Origin: Castanea sativa
Lineage: Eukaryota; Streptophyta; Magnoliopsida; Fagales; Fagaceae
NCBI RefSeq assembly: GCF_040712315.1
Contig: NC_134021.1
Coordinates: 26,462,001 to 26,526,000, forward strand
Reading direction: 5' to 3'
DNA length: 64,000 nucleotides
Made by a program: the position numbers and the translations under genes
Notes under the pieces: generated by a model
Told to the model about the DNA's origin: nothing
Seen by the model: only the letters and a program-made list of their open reading frames with translations
Database searches by the model: none
Shown: piece after piece, positions 34,420 to 45,702 of the stretch
Numbering within the stretch: the first letter of the stretch is position 1
Layout: each line of letters opens with the position of its first letter

Positions 34420-37400
34420 GCCTTAAAGACTATTGTGCACTAATCTAACTCCCATCTCCTCCAAATGAGACTCGAAAGTCCTTTAGGGCAAGGCTTTGGT
34501 AAAGGAATCCGCTAGATTTTTTGCACCATCAATCTTTGCTATACCACATCTCCACGAGCAACAATGTCTCGAATGATGTGATACTTTCTCTCAATGTGCT
34601 TTCCTTTCTTGTGATTCCTTGGATCTTTAGATTGTGCAACCGCTCCATTATTGACGCAGAACAATGTAATAGGAACTTGCTCAATTTTCATAACACCAAG
34701 ATCAGAAAGGAACTTCTTGAGTCAAACAGCCTCCTTTGCTGCCTCACAAGCAGCAACATACTCGGCTTCCATGGTGGAGTCAGCAATACAAGATTGCTTA
34801 ACACTCCTCCAACTTATGGCTCCACTTCCCAAGGTGAAAACACATCCCAACGTGGATTATCTGAAATCTAGATCCGACTGAAAATCCGAATCTGTATAGC
34901 CAATGGGAATCAAATCCTCACAACGGTAAACAAGCATATAATCTCTCGTTCTTCGTAAATACTTGAGAATATGCTTTACAGCTTGCCAATGTTTTGGTCC
35001 TGGATTTGATTGATATCGGTTGACCATACCAACTGAATAACAAATATCTGGTCCAGTACAAAGCATGGCATACATGAGACTTCCCACTGCAGAAGCATAA
35101 GGAACTTGTCTCATCATATTTTCTTCCTCTTGAGTCTTAGGCCTTTGGTCATCAGACAGAGGAACTCCATGTCTAAAAGGAAGTAAACCTTTCTTGAAGT
35201 TTTGCATGCTAAACTGTTCTAGAACCTTATCTATATCCAGCTTGTGACAAACCTAACATCCTATTCTTTTGATCTCGCCAAAGCTTGATCCCTAGAATAT
35301 AGTTAGCTTCACCCAAGTCTTTCATATCAAATTGGCTTGACAACCAAACTTTAACCGATGACATTACTCCTACATCATTTTCAATAAGTAGAATGTCATC
35401 AACATAAAGCACTAGGAACATTACTACTTTGTCTTGATGTCTCTTGTACACACATGGTTCATCAAGATTTTGTTCAAAACGAAATGATTTGATTGCCTGA
35501 TCAAATCTGATGTTCCATGACCTAGATGCTTGCTTAAGACCATAAATGGACCTTTTCAACTTGCATACCATATGCTCTTAGTTCTTTGCTATGAAACCTT
35601 CCGGTTGCAACATGTAGATTTCTTCTTCAAGATTGCCATTAAGAAATGCAGTCTTGACATCCATTTGCCAAATCTCATAATCATAATAAGCAGCAATGGA
35701 TAAGAGAATTCTGATAGATTTAAGCATGTCTACTGGCGAAAAAGTTTCATCATAGTCAATGCCTTCTTTTTGTGTATACCCTTTCGCCACTAGTCTTGCT
35801 TTAAAGGTTTCAACCTTCCCATCTATCCCTCTCTTCCTCTTATAAACCTATTTGCAACCAACAGGTTTAATGTCGTTAGGCGCCTCTACAAGATCCCACA
35901 CATGATTGGAATACATAAAATCCAATTTAGATTTCATAGCTTAGACCCAATGATGTGCATCTATATCATTTATTGCTTCATCATAAGTGTAGGGATCCGA
36001 TTCAGCCTCTTTAGAGATAGCTTCATAAGTTTCTCCCAAACCTATGAATCTCACAGGAGGCCGAACAATTCTCCCACTACGACGAGGCTCCTGTGTACTA
36101 GACATCTCATAAGTAGTATCTTGTGGTGTATCTAATACAACCACATCATCCCTAGTTTTATCCAATGGTTGTTGATTTACAAATTTATTCATTTCAGCCA
36201 ATACAACTCTACTTCTAGGAGTAAAATTATTCATATAGTCATTTTCCAAAAATCTAGCATTTGTACTAACAAAAACTTTGTTATCATTTCGACTATAGAA
36301 TAAATAACCCCTAGTTTCTTTTGGATAACCGACAAGCAAACATACTTCTGGTTTTGGTTCCAACTTATCAATCTTCCCCTTTAGCACATGTGTTGGACAA
36401 CCCCAAATGTGGAGATACCTCATACTAGGCTTACACCCACTCCACAATTCCATGGGTGTTTTGGGAACAAATTTTGATGGAACTAAATTCAAAAGATGTA
36501 TTGCTGTATCTAAGGAATACCCCCAAAAAGAAATTGGTAAAGTTGAGTAACTCATCATGGACCTAACCATTTCCAAAAGAGTCCTATTCCCTCTCTCCGC
36601 TACACCATTTTGTTGAGGAGTTCCAGGTGCACTCAATTGGGATACAATCCCATTTTGAATTAGGTAATCCTTGAAATCCCCAAAAAGGTATTCGCCACCT
36701 CGATCAAATCAAATGGCCTTTATGTGTTTGCCTAATTGATTCTCAACTTCAGCCCTAAACTCTTTGAACTTTTTAAAAGTTTCGGACTTCCGTCTCATTA
36801 GGTACACATAACCATATCTTGAGTAATCATCTGTGAAAGTGATGAAATACTCATAACCTCCTTTTGCTTGGGTTGACATAGGACCACATACATCTGTATG
36901 AACTAATTCAAGCAACTCTTGGGCTCTTCTACCTTTTGTATTAAAAGGTCGTTTGGTCATTTTACCTTCCAAACAAGATTCACAAACTGGAAATTCATCA
37001 AAGTCCATGGGCTCTAAGAGTCCATCTTTGATCAGTCTTTGAATTCTATTTGAATTAATATGACCTAAACGCAAGTGCCAAAGATATGCATCACTAGAAG
37101 GAAACTTTCTCTTTAATGATTTTACATGAGAGTTATCATCTAATTCAGAATTATGTAATTCATGCTTATCAGGAGTTAAAATATAAAGATCATCCGCAAT
37201 ATCGCCAGAACAGATAAACGTTTTATCCTTCTTTATTACAACATTGTCTTTTAGGATAATACAATACCCATGTTTACCCAAATAAGTTGTAGAAATCAAA
37301 TTCCTACGAACGTTAGGTACAAACAAAAAGTCTTGCAATATTAAAACCCTAGACTCAAAACACAAATTAACAATACCAACAGCTTCAACCGGAATTCTGC

Positions 37401-37984
37401 TCCCATCAGCCAAAGTAAGAAACAATTCCCTTTCACTCAGCTTTCTGGTCTCCTGAAACCCCTGCAAAGAATTGCAGATATGATTAGTACAACCTAAATC
37501 CATACACCAGGAATCCGTAGGATTCTGTACCAAACATATTTCAATAAGAAAGGAAGTTTTCATACCCTTGTTCTTGGCAACCTTAAACTTTGGACAATTC
37601 CTCTTCCAATGTCCTTTCTCACCACAATGGAAACACTTTCCTTTGAGCTTCTTTCCTTTATCGGCAACCCCTAAGGCAATTTGCTTACCTTCTTGCTTAG
37701 TAAAGTCCTTCTTCTTCTTCTTCTTCTTACCCTTGCCTTTCGACTTAGGTTGAAAAGTAGAAGCTTCACCCACATTGGCTTCAACACTAGAAGTACCAAG
37801 GATGCCTTCCACCGCCACTAACTCATTTATTAATTCAGACAAAGAATAAACCTTTTTATTCATATTATAATTCAGTCTGAATTCCTTGAATGATTCCGGT
37901 AGTGACTGGAGTATCATATCCACTTGAGATTCTCCATAAATGTCAACACCTAAAACCTCTAATGTATTCAGATTAGAGATCATT
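34420..37984 (-). pseudogene. Copia element G gag-pol, truncated at the 5' end
   Basis: Minus strand, right to left. The largest frame (37983-36709, 424 residues) has a gag C-terminus (SQVDMILQSLPESFKEF), a CCHC knuckle (CFHCGEKGHWKRNC), a protease site reading WCMDLGCTNHIC where DSG is usual, a GAG-pre-integrase HHCC domain (LWHLRLGH...CESCLEGK) and the integrase start (VHTDVCGPM). A stop (CGA to TGA) precedes FDRGGEYL. Then come the integrase Glu region (QQNGVAERGNRTLLEMVRSM), RT with [18 protein letters not shown] and YVDDILLIENDVG, and RNase H with SAVGSLMYAMLCTGPDICYS, in frames 36636-35941, 35790-35578, 35571-35227, 35207-34857. The N-terminal gag and 5' LTR are lost at about 37984. Inactive. 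Confidence 0.9.
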
Positions 37985-39345
37985 GTAAGACAAGCCCATC
38001 CCTACGTACACAACTAGGGTTTCAAAAGCATGAAAAAGACAAGTTTTCTACAATAACGGTTGAAGTTTGGAATGAATCCCACATCGTCTAGGAGCCATTC
38101 CAAACCCCGTTTTTTCACTATAAAAAGCTTTACTAGATCTTACTAGAAAAACCTAAGATCCACTAGAAAATAGTGAATCAAAAGGGAGTTTTTCACAAAA
38201 CACCCTCAAGTAAATTTTATATGATTGAGACCTTTTGTGACCCTAATCCTTTGATCAAAATCAAAGCTTGGGAATTCCTTTTTGAGGTATCAAGCTTTTA
38301 CTCTTTCTTTTTATTTTTTGTTGCTCTTCCTATGTTTTAGTCTTGTTTTTTGCTTAGTTTATATTAATGCATGTTTGTCTAGGTTATTTTTATAGTTCTT
38401 CGATGTTCTGAGCATGTTTGACCGCTAGAATTAGGGTTTTTTTGTTTGTGCTCTATTTTTTTGTTTTGTGTTTCTGTGTTAGGGTTTTGAACAAGTCCCA
38501 CGCACGCATGCCATAAGCATTCATACGTAGGTTAAATCCTGCGTACGCAAGCCTTTAGCTACGTACGCAACTACTTGCCCAAAAACCCTAATCTAGATTT
38601 CTTATGTTATTTGATTTGCTTGTTTCACAAGTCTTGTCTCTTTTTAAACCCTTTTCATATGTTTATATGTATCTCAGTCTCTATCTTGTATGCTTGTTTA
38701 TCTTTAATATGCTTAAATTAGGGTTTTTATGTTCATGCCTTGTTTAAATACCATGTCATACATTCACATGTCCATGCATTAATGTCATAGGTGCTACATC
38801 ACTGAAAGGTAAGTAAAGGTGAGTCATAGCTAGTATATGTTGTTGAATGTTCATTTTGCATCTTTCAATTCTAATTGTATGCTTTACATGATTGTGTGAT
38901 TGCCATGATATGCTTGCTGCCATGTTTGGGCTTGCTGCCATGTTTGGTGTTGCCGCCTTGTTTTAGATATAATAAGGTTTTCACATGCTAGATGAATGTT
39001 AGGGTTTGTATATGTGTGTGGTTTAACTCTCTCTTGCTTTATGGATAGATATGTTGTTTGGGGATGAAAGATGCCATGTTGTATGCTTAGATGTATGCTA
39101 GTATGTGTGTGTGTGTATGTGAGTTAGGATACAAAGTGTTGAAATTGTTCTTGATAAGGTTAAGAAGTAAGACACAATGATGGGAGGCCAACCTTAGGGT
39201 TGGACAATCTTGGGTTCTTAACACCTTTCAAAGAGCGTACCTAAACTCCTAATCCATACTTTGGTAGTAAGGACAAAGGTTCTTCCTTGAAAGGATGTTA
39301 TATATATGGTTCTTAGACCATTGCAAAAACTAGGTGGCGACTCCC
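37985..39345 (+). mobile_element. Tat-like gypsy LTR fragment B
   Basis: Matches the minus-strand LTR at 6327-10627 from its middle to its 3' end: TAGAAAATAGTGAATCAAAA, the GTTGGACAATCTTGGG block and the terminal GGTTCTTAGACC. The primer binding site TGGCGACTCC follows at 39343-39352. Its 5' end is missing at the join with copia G. It contains a cluster of GCGTACGC-type motifs at about 38500-38570. Confidence 0.8.
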
Positions 39346-39371
39346 CCCTTTTCCCCAATCCTTACATGGTA

Positions 39372-40334
39372 CAGTTTCAAAACACACAGAAATCTCATGG
39401 GAAAAACGTAAGACTCACTGGAAAATAGTGAATCAAAAGGGAGTTTTTCACAAAACACCCTTAAGTCAATTTTATTTGATTTGGACCTTTTATGACCCCA
39501 ATCCTTTGAGTTTAAGATTACTAACCATGTGTTTATTGACTGTGATAAATTTGACTGAGGGAAATGGTAAAAAACAAAGCTTGGGAACTCCTTTTTGAGG
39601 TATCAAGCTTCAACTCTTTCTTTTTATCTTCTACTTTTCTTTCTATGTTTTAATCTCATTTTTTGCTTAGTTTATGTTTGTACATGTTTGATTAGGTTAG
39701 TTTTATATTTTTGTTTATGTTCTGAGCATTTTAGATTGTTAGAATTAGGGTTTTTTGTTTGTGCTTTGTTTTTTGTTTCATGCTTTTGGGTTAGGTTTTT
39801 GAACAAGTCCCACGCATGCATGTCATAAGCATGCGTGCAGAGGTTAAATCCTGCGTACGCAGGCCTCTAGCTGCGTACGTAGGTACTTGCCCAAAAACCC
39901 TAGTTCAGATTTCTTGTGTTGTTTGGTTTGCTTGTTTCACATGTTTTGCTTCTGTTTAAACCTTTTTCTTATGTTTATACATATCTAAGTCTCTGCCTTA
40001 TATGCTTGTTTGTTTTCAATATTCTTAGATTACGGTTTCATGATTGTTTTTTACTTTAACGTAATGAACATGCATTCACATGCCCATTCATGATGCCATA
40101 GGTGCTAAGTGGCTACAAGGTAAGTAAAGGTAAGTCATGTTTTAACATGACCATGCATCTTTTGTGATGAAGATTTTTATATGATGTTGAACATAAAGGT
40201 TTCCATGACTACGATATGATTTGCTTGCTGCCATATTGATGTTAATGCTTGCTACCATGTTTGAGTTGCTACCTTGTTTAGATATATGCTAGGATTTCTT
40301 TTGTGTTTGGGTTTGGCTCTCTCTTGCTTTGGGT

Positions 40335-40386
<52 letters not shown>

Positions 40387-40424
40387 TTGGGATAAAGATG
40401 CCATGATTGTATGTTAGATGCATG

Positions 40425-40460
<36 letters not shown>

Positions 40461-40665
40461 TTTAAGACCCAAGTATTGAAATTGTTTTTAATAAGGTTAA
40501 GGTATAAGACACAATGATAGGAGACCAACCTTAAGGTTGGACGATCTTGCTTGCCTAACACCTTCCTAAGAATGTACCTAAACTCTATACCCATACTCTG
40601 GTAGTAAGATCAAAGGTCCTTCCCCGAAAGGATGCTATATATATAGTTCCCAAACCATTGTAAAA
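39372..40665 (+). mobile_element. Tat-like gypsy LTR fragment C, head-to-tail with fragment B
   Basis: A second copy of the same LTR 3' portion in the same orientation, starting near TTTCAAAACACACAG and ending with TTCCCAAACCATTG and a mutated primer site (GACAACTCC). It shares the GCGTACGC motif cluster (about 39810-39885). Two microsatellites lie inside, at 40336-40381 (AT) and 40428-40458 (GT). Beyond it the sequence changes abruptly to gypsy pol on the other strand. Confidence 0.8.
40336..40458. repeat. (AT)n and (GT)n microsatellites inside LTR fragment C
   Basis: About 22 uninterrupted AT units (40336-40381) and about 14 GT units (40431-40458). The threonine-histidine and tyrosine-isoleucine repeats in the minus-strand ORF here are artefacts of these repeats. 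Confidence 0.95.
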
Positions 40666-40690
40666 ATTAGATGACAACTCCGAGACCCCT

Positions 40691-42732
40691 TGCGTCCACA
40701 ACAGGCTTTTTTGTCGGGTGACATTTAAACGATGTTCTATTACACTATCGTCTATACCCAACATATCCTTATGGGTCCAGGCAAAGATGTCCAAATTCTT
40801 CTTCAGAAATTCCACCATCTCTCCTTTTCATCGACGGGTCGAGTTCCCCACCTACCTTGGTGACTGTCGAAGGATCCCCTTCCACCAGTTCTACATCCTC
40901 CACATCTTTGGTTGGTTTCACGAGTTCTTCCTCTACCATCTAGGTGTGATTTTCTTTGGAAGCATGCACTGCCTAGTAATATTCTCGAGCTAACAACTGG
41001 TCCCCACATATTCTCCCAATCCCTTGAGGGATTTGGAATTTTACTTTGAGTTAGTAAGTTGAAGTTGCAACTTTGAGCCGATTCAGCGTGGGTTGTCCTA
41101 AGATCACATTGTATGATGAAGGGCAATTAACGACCAAAAAATCCACCTTTTCAATTATCTATATGGGATATGCCCCTGCTGTGACTAAAATAGAAATGAT
41201 ACCCTTTAGGTAAATGCGATCTCTTCTGAAACTAACTAAGGGTGATTCAAAGAGTCGAAGCTGTTTAGGGTCTAGTCTCAACTACTGATATCAACTAACA
41301 CCCTCCTTATGTTGAACCCTTCTATTGCCAACATGATGACGAGTGGATCGTCATGTGGCTGCCTGATCCCATTGGCATCACACTCAGTGAAGGTGATGTC
41401 GTCATCACCTAAAAGACAGTACTTCACGAAAGGATGCTTGATGTGGCTGCTATTGATCTGTCTCTGGTATGCCTTCTCAAGGACTTGTATGACCCTCTAG
41501 TGACTGGCCCTCCAGTGATCATCCTTATTTCCTCCACTGCTTGTTTTGGATGATCTCATTCACCGTCTTTATGGTCGTCATGGGATTTATCCTCTGCCCT
41601 TAATCGAGATTGATGGTCTTTTTTTACAAACTTCTGAAGTTTTCCTCTCTAAATTAATTCTTCAATTGGCTCCTTCAAATCATGACATTCATCAATGTAA
41701 TGATTGTGATCTCTATGGAAGTGACAATACTTCTTCAGATCTCATTTCTTAGAAGACGAGCTTAACAGATTCAGCCATTTTAGGCCGGGTTTGTCTTTGA
41801 TCTGCATCAGGATATTACCTGCAGGCATCACTAGAGGAGTGAAGTTGAACTTTTTCCTTGAAGCCTCTGGACTACTGTTGCTGGACATAGTGTCCGAAGA
41901 GTAATCTTCTCAGTCCTTCTTTTTATTCTAGGAGTCACTACTTTCCTCCTTCTTTCGTTTGCTGGTCAGACCCTTTGTAGTTAGAGCATCCTCCTCATTC
42001 ATATACTTCTAAGCCTTGAATAACAAATCTGTAATGAAGGTTGGTAGCATCTTTCCAAGCGAAACAATGAGATCAGGATTGTTTAGCCCAGCTTGGAAGG
42101 TCATCATGATAACCTGATCATTGACCTCGTCAATCTCGAGAACAACTTTATTGAAACATTTCACATACTCCCTTAGGTTCTTTCCTTCCTGCTGCTATAC
42201 AGTTAACAGGTAAGAAGTAGGCCTTTTATGACGCTGACCCTCAATAAAGTGTCGGACAAATGAGTCGTTTAACTGCTCAAAGTTTGCGATTAATGATGTA
42301 GGTAATTTGATAAACCACACCCTCGTGAATCCTCTAAGGTTAGCGGGGAAAAACCTGCATATTACCTCGTCTGGAGTTTGCTGAAGATTCAGTATCATCT
42401 TGAAGGCCCCTATATGGTCGTGGGGATCTTTTGTACCATCATAGAATTCTAGTTGTGGGAGGCAAAACTTAGGAGGTAAGGGGCACTCCAAAACACTGGT
42501 GGTGATAGGCGAGTCTGTCCTCCTGAGCATGTCATCAAGGTTCATGGTTGTCTTTCCTTTCATAGCTTTCTTTACCTCGTCTAGTTCCCTTCTCAAGCTT
42601 TTCATCATTTGATCAACCTTGTATGTCGACTGCTCTGTGTGCTCGGAAGTGTCTCTTCCTTTGCTATTTTGAGGGCTATTAGCTTCACTGTCATTACGGC
42701 AGCGATTACGTCGTTGAAGGGAAGTATTACTA
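40691..42732 (-). pseudogene. Ty3/gypsy gag-protease-RT start, second minus-strand element
   Basis: Minus strand from 42732. Gag has MKSLRRELDEVKKAMKGKTT, PLPPKFCLPQLEFYDGTKDP, HIGAFKMILNLQQTPDEVIC and FANFEQLNDSFVRHFIEGQR-type wording, then LREYVKCFNKVVLEIDEVND. Further on is a knuckle-like [16 protein letters not shown] protease remnant near 41310 reads RRVLVDISS where DTGSS is usual, so the active site is lost. The RT start (about 40818-40720) reads [20 protein letters not shown]. The fragment ends at about 40691 against Tat LTR fragment C. Many stops. At 42733 it is cut by the copia H LTR. Confidence 0.78.
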
Positions 42733-43309
42733 TGTTGGAAAAATTGGTTTTCTATCTCATACAAAACACATAGCGGAAGCAACACAAGTATCTTGTTCAT
42801 TCATGTGAGATAACATGAAATATCTAGAATTTTAGAAACAAAAAATAGAAAGGCGTACTTTGATGAAGTAAAATTTAAAACAAAAGAAGTTCGAACTTGG
42901 GAAGACCTTCAGTCTTCACCCCAAATCCACATATACCCAAGATGTGTGGTCTCTCAATCAGTTATGTACGCACTTGTTCAAGAGAGAATAATAAAGAGAA
43001 AACTGTATTTTTCTCTATTAATCGTACGTAAGTTTTTAACTATCAAAAAGCAATTACTTTATTTAATAACTCTTATTAAATAAATGATTGACTATCTAAT
43101 TGGGCTAACCTTTTAGGCCAACCCAATTGGGCTTTAGTATGTGGCCTAGAATAGGACCAAAGGGACAAATAAAACTCTAACTCCAATGGGTTTCGGGCTT
43201 ATCTGTCAACTCTTGACAAGCCCAAAGTTACCATTAATTATATTTAATACCACTATATAAATATATTTGCACTCTAGGCTTTATAAATAAAATTAAATCC
43301 CTAGACTAT
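42733..43309 (-). mobile_element. 3' LTR of copia element H, left segment (copy 8)
   Basis: Plus-strand start TGTTGGAAAAATTGG, the clearest terminal inverted TG in the family. The LTR is interrupted after CTAGACTAT by the gypsy element at 43310 and resumes at 50970. Together the parts give about 1.42 kb, the normal family length. Confidence 0.92.
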
Positions 43310-43894
43310 TGAAGAGGATAAAATTAAGATAGACAGTCAAATTTTACAGAAACTACCATGGATAACTACACTAGGTTGACGAACAAAGAAAGGAGGCAAC
43401 ACGATGACGCATGTAGTAGGTGGACAGATTACCTGTGTAGGACGAACAAGGCAATAGACGGATACAAAGTGGATGGTGGCAAAGCCACGTGATGCCCCCA
43501 TGGTTTAATTGGTCCTCAAGGAACTTTGAATGGAAATGACTTGTGCTCCACGATTAACCCTAGACAATAGAATCTCTATATGGAAAGGATCCCATAAAAT
43601 ACGTGCATTTATGAGGATCTTCTCTGCAAGGAAATATTCCTCTTCGCCAAAAAACCAAGGTTGGTTCTACATGACAATAAAAACCCAAAACTCTCAAAAA
43701 CCAAGGTACGCATAATTCACCCCAACTCTGGCACTCTAGAGTTGTGAAAACTTTCTGACTTGACCTTCGGAAGGTATTTGGCTAGTATCACACCGGTACT
43801 CTTCGTAGGGTATTCTTCTTCTCTTTGTGTTGTGCAGGTCTTGTCTAGGGCACGTGGGGACTGTGTAACTTACTGACGATTTTCAGCATCATCA
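43310..43894 (+). mobile_element. 5' LTR of the complete gypsy element (43310-50964)
   Basis: A 585-bp LTR, TGAAGAGGATAAAATTAAG to GCATCATCA, matched by the 3' LTR at 50381-50964. The element is flanked by actat at 43305-43309 and 50965-50969. It is followed by a putative primer binding site (GACGCCATCTGTGGGAA at 43898-43914). The LTR contains the small ORF at 43530-43715, which has no recognised function. Confidence 0.94.
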
Positions 43895-43958
43895 ATCGAC
43901 GCCATCTGTGGGAAACCTTGAGGTAAGCCATATTACCGCTTTTTGGACAAAAAGTTGC

Positions 43959-44636
43959 ATGGTGCTTACTCGCTCGATAGAAACCACCAACAATAACCAA
44001 GGAGACGAGCCATGTACGACTCAAAAGACACATTCAGACTCTTGCCGCTGCTGTTGAATGCCTCACCAAGCAAAACCATAACTTAGAAGAGCAGCTATGC
44101 CAAAGGAACACCGAGCCCCAAAATCAAGAGGAGGAACAGGAGGGCGACAACCTTCAGCGTGCTAACGGTAGGCAGAATGGGGAAGGGCTAGAAGGCAGCA
44201 ACGCTGTGAGTAGATCGACAGCCACAAATATCGCCCCACCAAACCTAGTCGCAGATATGCAGATGATGAGGGAACAAATGGACCTGATGATGAACGCCCT
44301 CAGTGGACGGGTGTCAAGCAATCTTGATGAACTGGTGCATAGGATGGATTCACCCTTCACTGCACCCGTTACTTCGTTCCCTCTCCCACTGAAGTTCCGT
44401 ATGCCACAAGTAGAAGCCTACGACAGATCAAGAGATCCTTTGGACCATCTAGAGACGTTCAAGACCCTCATGCACTTGCAAGGCGTAGTGGACGAGATCA
44501 TGTGTCAAGCCTTTCCCACCATATTGAAAGGTCCTGCAAGGGTATGGTTTAGCAGGTAAACTTTATAAGTACCTTCAAGGAGTTGAGCGCCCAGTTTGCC
44601 TCACACTTTGTCGGGGGACATAGGTATAAGAAGTCA
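43959..44636 (+). pseudogene. Gypsy gag fragment, frameshifted
   Basis: The candidate start ATG at 43959 (MVLTRSIETTNNNQGDEPCT) meets a stop at about 44057; a frameshift near 44010 moves to the long frame that continues to 44559. That frame has a coiled-coil-like AVECLTKQNHNLEEQL, then MQMMREQMDLMMNALSGR, PLPLKFRMPQVEAYDRSRDP, DHLETFKTLMHLQGVVDEIM and PARVWFS, typical of gypsy gag (retrotransposon gag protein). A second frameshift leads to STFKELSAQFASHFVGGHRY before the LTR insertion near 44641. The nucleocapsid part and everything up to integrase are missing. Confidence 0.82.
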
Positions 44637-44640
44637 AACG

Positions 44641-45702
44641 ATGGAAAAATACATGTTTGTATCGCATACAAAACATACGAAACGGAAAAATAACGGATCT
44701 ACTTCATTCGCAATTGATAACATGTAATATGTAAATTTTAGAATAAAAGAGCAAGAGAGAGTACCTTGGTGTGACGAATTTCAAAAATCAAAGATTGGAA
44801 ATACTCAGGAACACTTTTAATCTTCACTCCAATTCCACTAACGCCCAAGAAGTGTGGTCTCTCAATTAGTTTCTATGAATTTGTTAAAGAGAGAATGAGT
44901 GTTCAACCCTTACATACACACCATCTCATGTTCTTACTAAAATCTGTATGTTTCTATCCTTAAACTGATTATCTAATTGGGCTAGCCTTTTGGGCCTTTC
45001 CAACTGGGCTTTAGTATGTGGCTTGGAGTGGGACCAAAAGGGACCAATAAGACACTAGCTCCGATGGGCCTTGGGCTTTTCTGCCAACTCTTGACAAGTC
45101 CAAAGTTACCATTAACTATATTTAATACCATTATATAAATATAGTTACACTCTAGGCCTCATTTATAAATTATATCCTAAGACTTTATTATACATGCAAC
45201 CCCTTCATAAAATATTCGTAGTTATACAAAGCCATGAATGTAGACTACCACTTTGTAAATTACTACATCTTAATTTCTTGAGTACCCGGTTTAATCCTTT
45301 AAAGTTATTCATCATATATTTATGAAATCCAATTTCATAAATATATACTTTGGTAACTTCTTACCAAAGTGGTTAGGCCTAACTCTCTAAATAACTGAAC
45401 TCATTAAACTTATCTTAAGGGAATATTTTATATCTCCGTTAAGAGACTATGAATTTCATCTTGAGAATATATGTTCCATCAACACTAAATGTGGTTGCCC
45501 AACATACTAAGGTTTTGACCATTACTATAGATCTCACTCCTGATATATCAACGCAACCTACACTTCATGATCAGGTCCATTATCCTCTCAGAATTAAGAG
45601 TTCATGTAAATAGAAGTCGTGAGATTTAGTATTCATTTGACAGTCGTTAGGAGAATAATAAATCTCACAACGGTCTTGCTTAATATATCTTAACTCTTAA
45701 AG
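44641..45702 (-). mobile_element. Truncated LTR of the 1.4-kb family (copy 9) inside the gypsy element
   Basis: Starts ATGGAAAAATACATGTTTG on the plus strand and follows the family to TAACTCTTAAA near 45702, where the last approx. 300 bp are missing. The other side is directly gypsy sequence just before integrase. The deletion therefore removed one end of this LTR together with the gypsy protease, RT and RNase H. Confidence 0.88.

Noticed and set aside
40289..40594. 101-codon minus-strand ORF with Thr-His and Tyr-Ile repeats
   Set aside because: It is a translation of (GT)n and (AT)n microsatellites in an LTR fragment.
43530..43715. Small ORF inside the gypsy LTR, also at 50580-50828
   Set aside because: Present in both LTRs only because the LTRs are copies; no recognisable domain and frame lengths differ.
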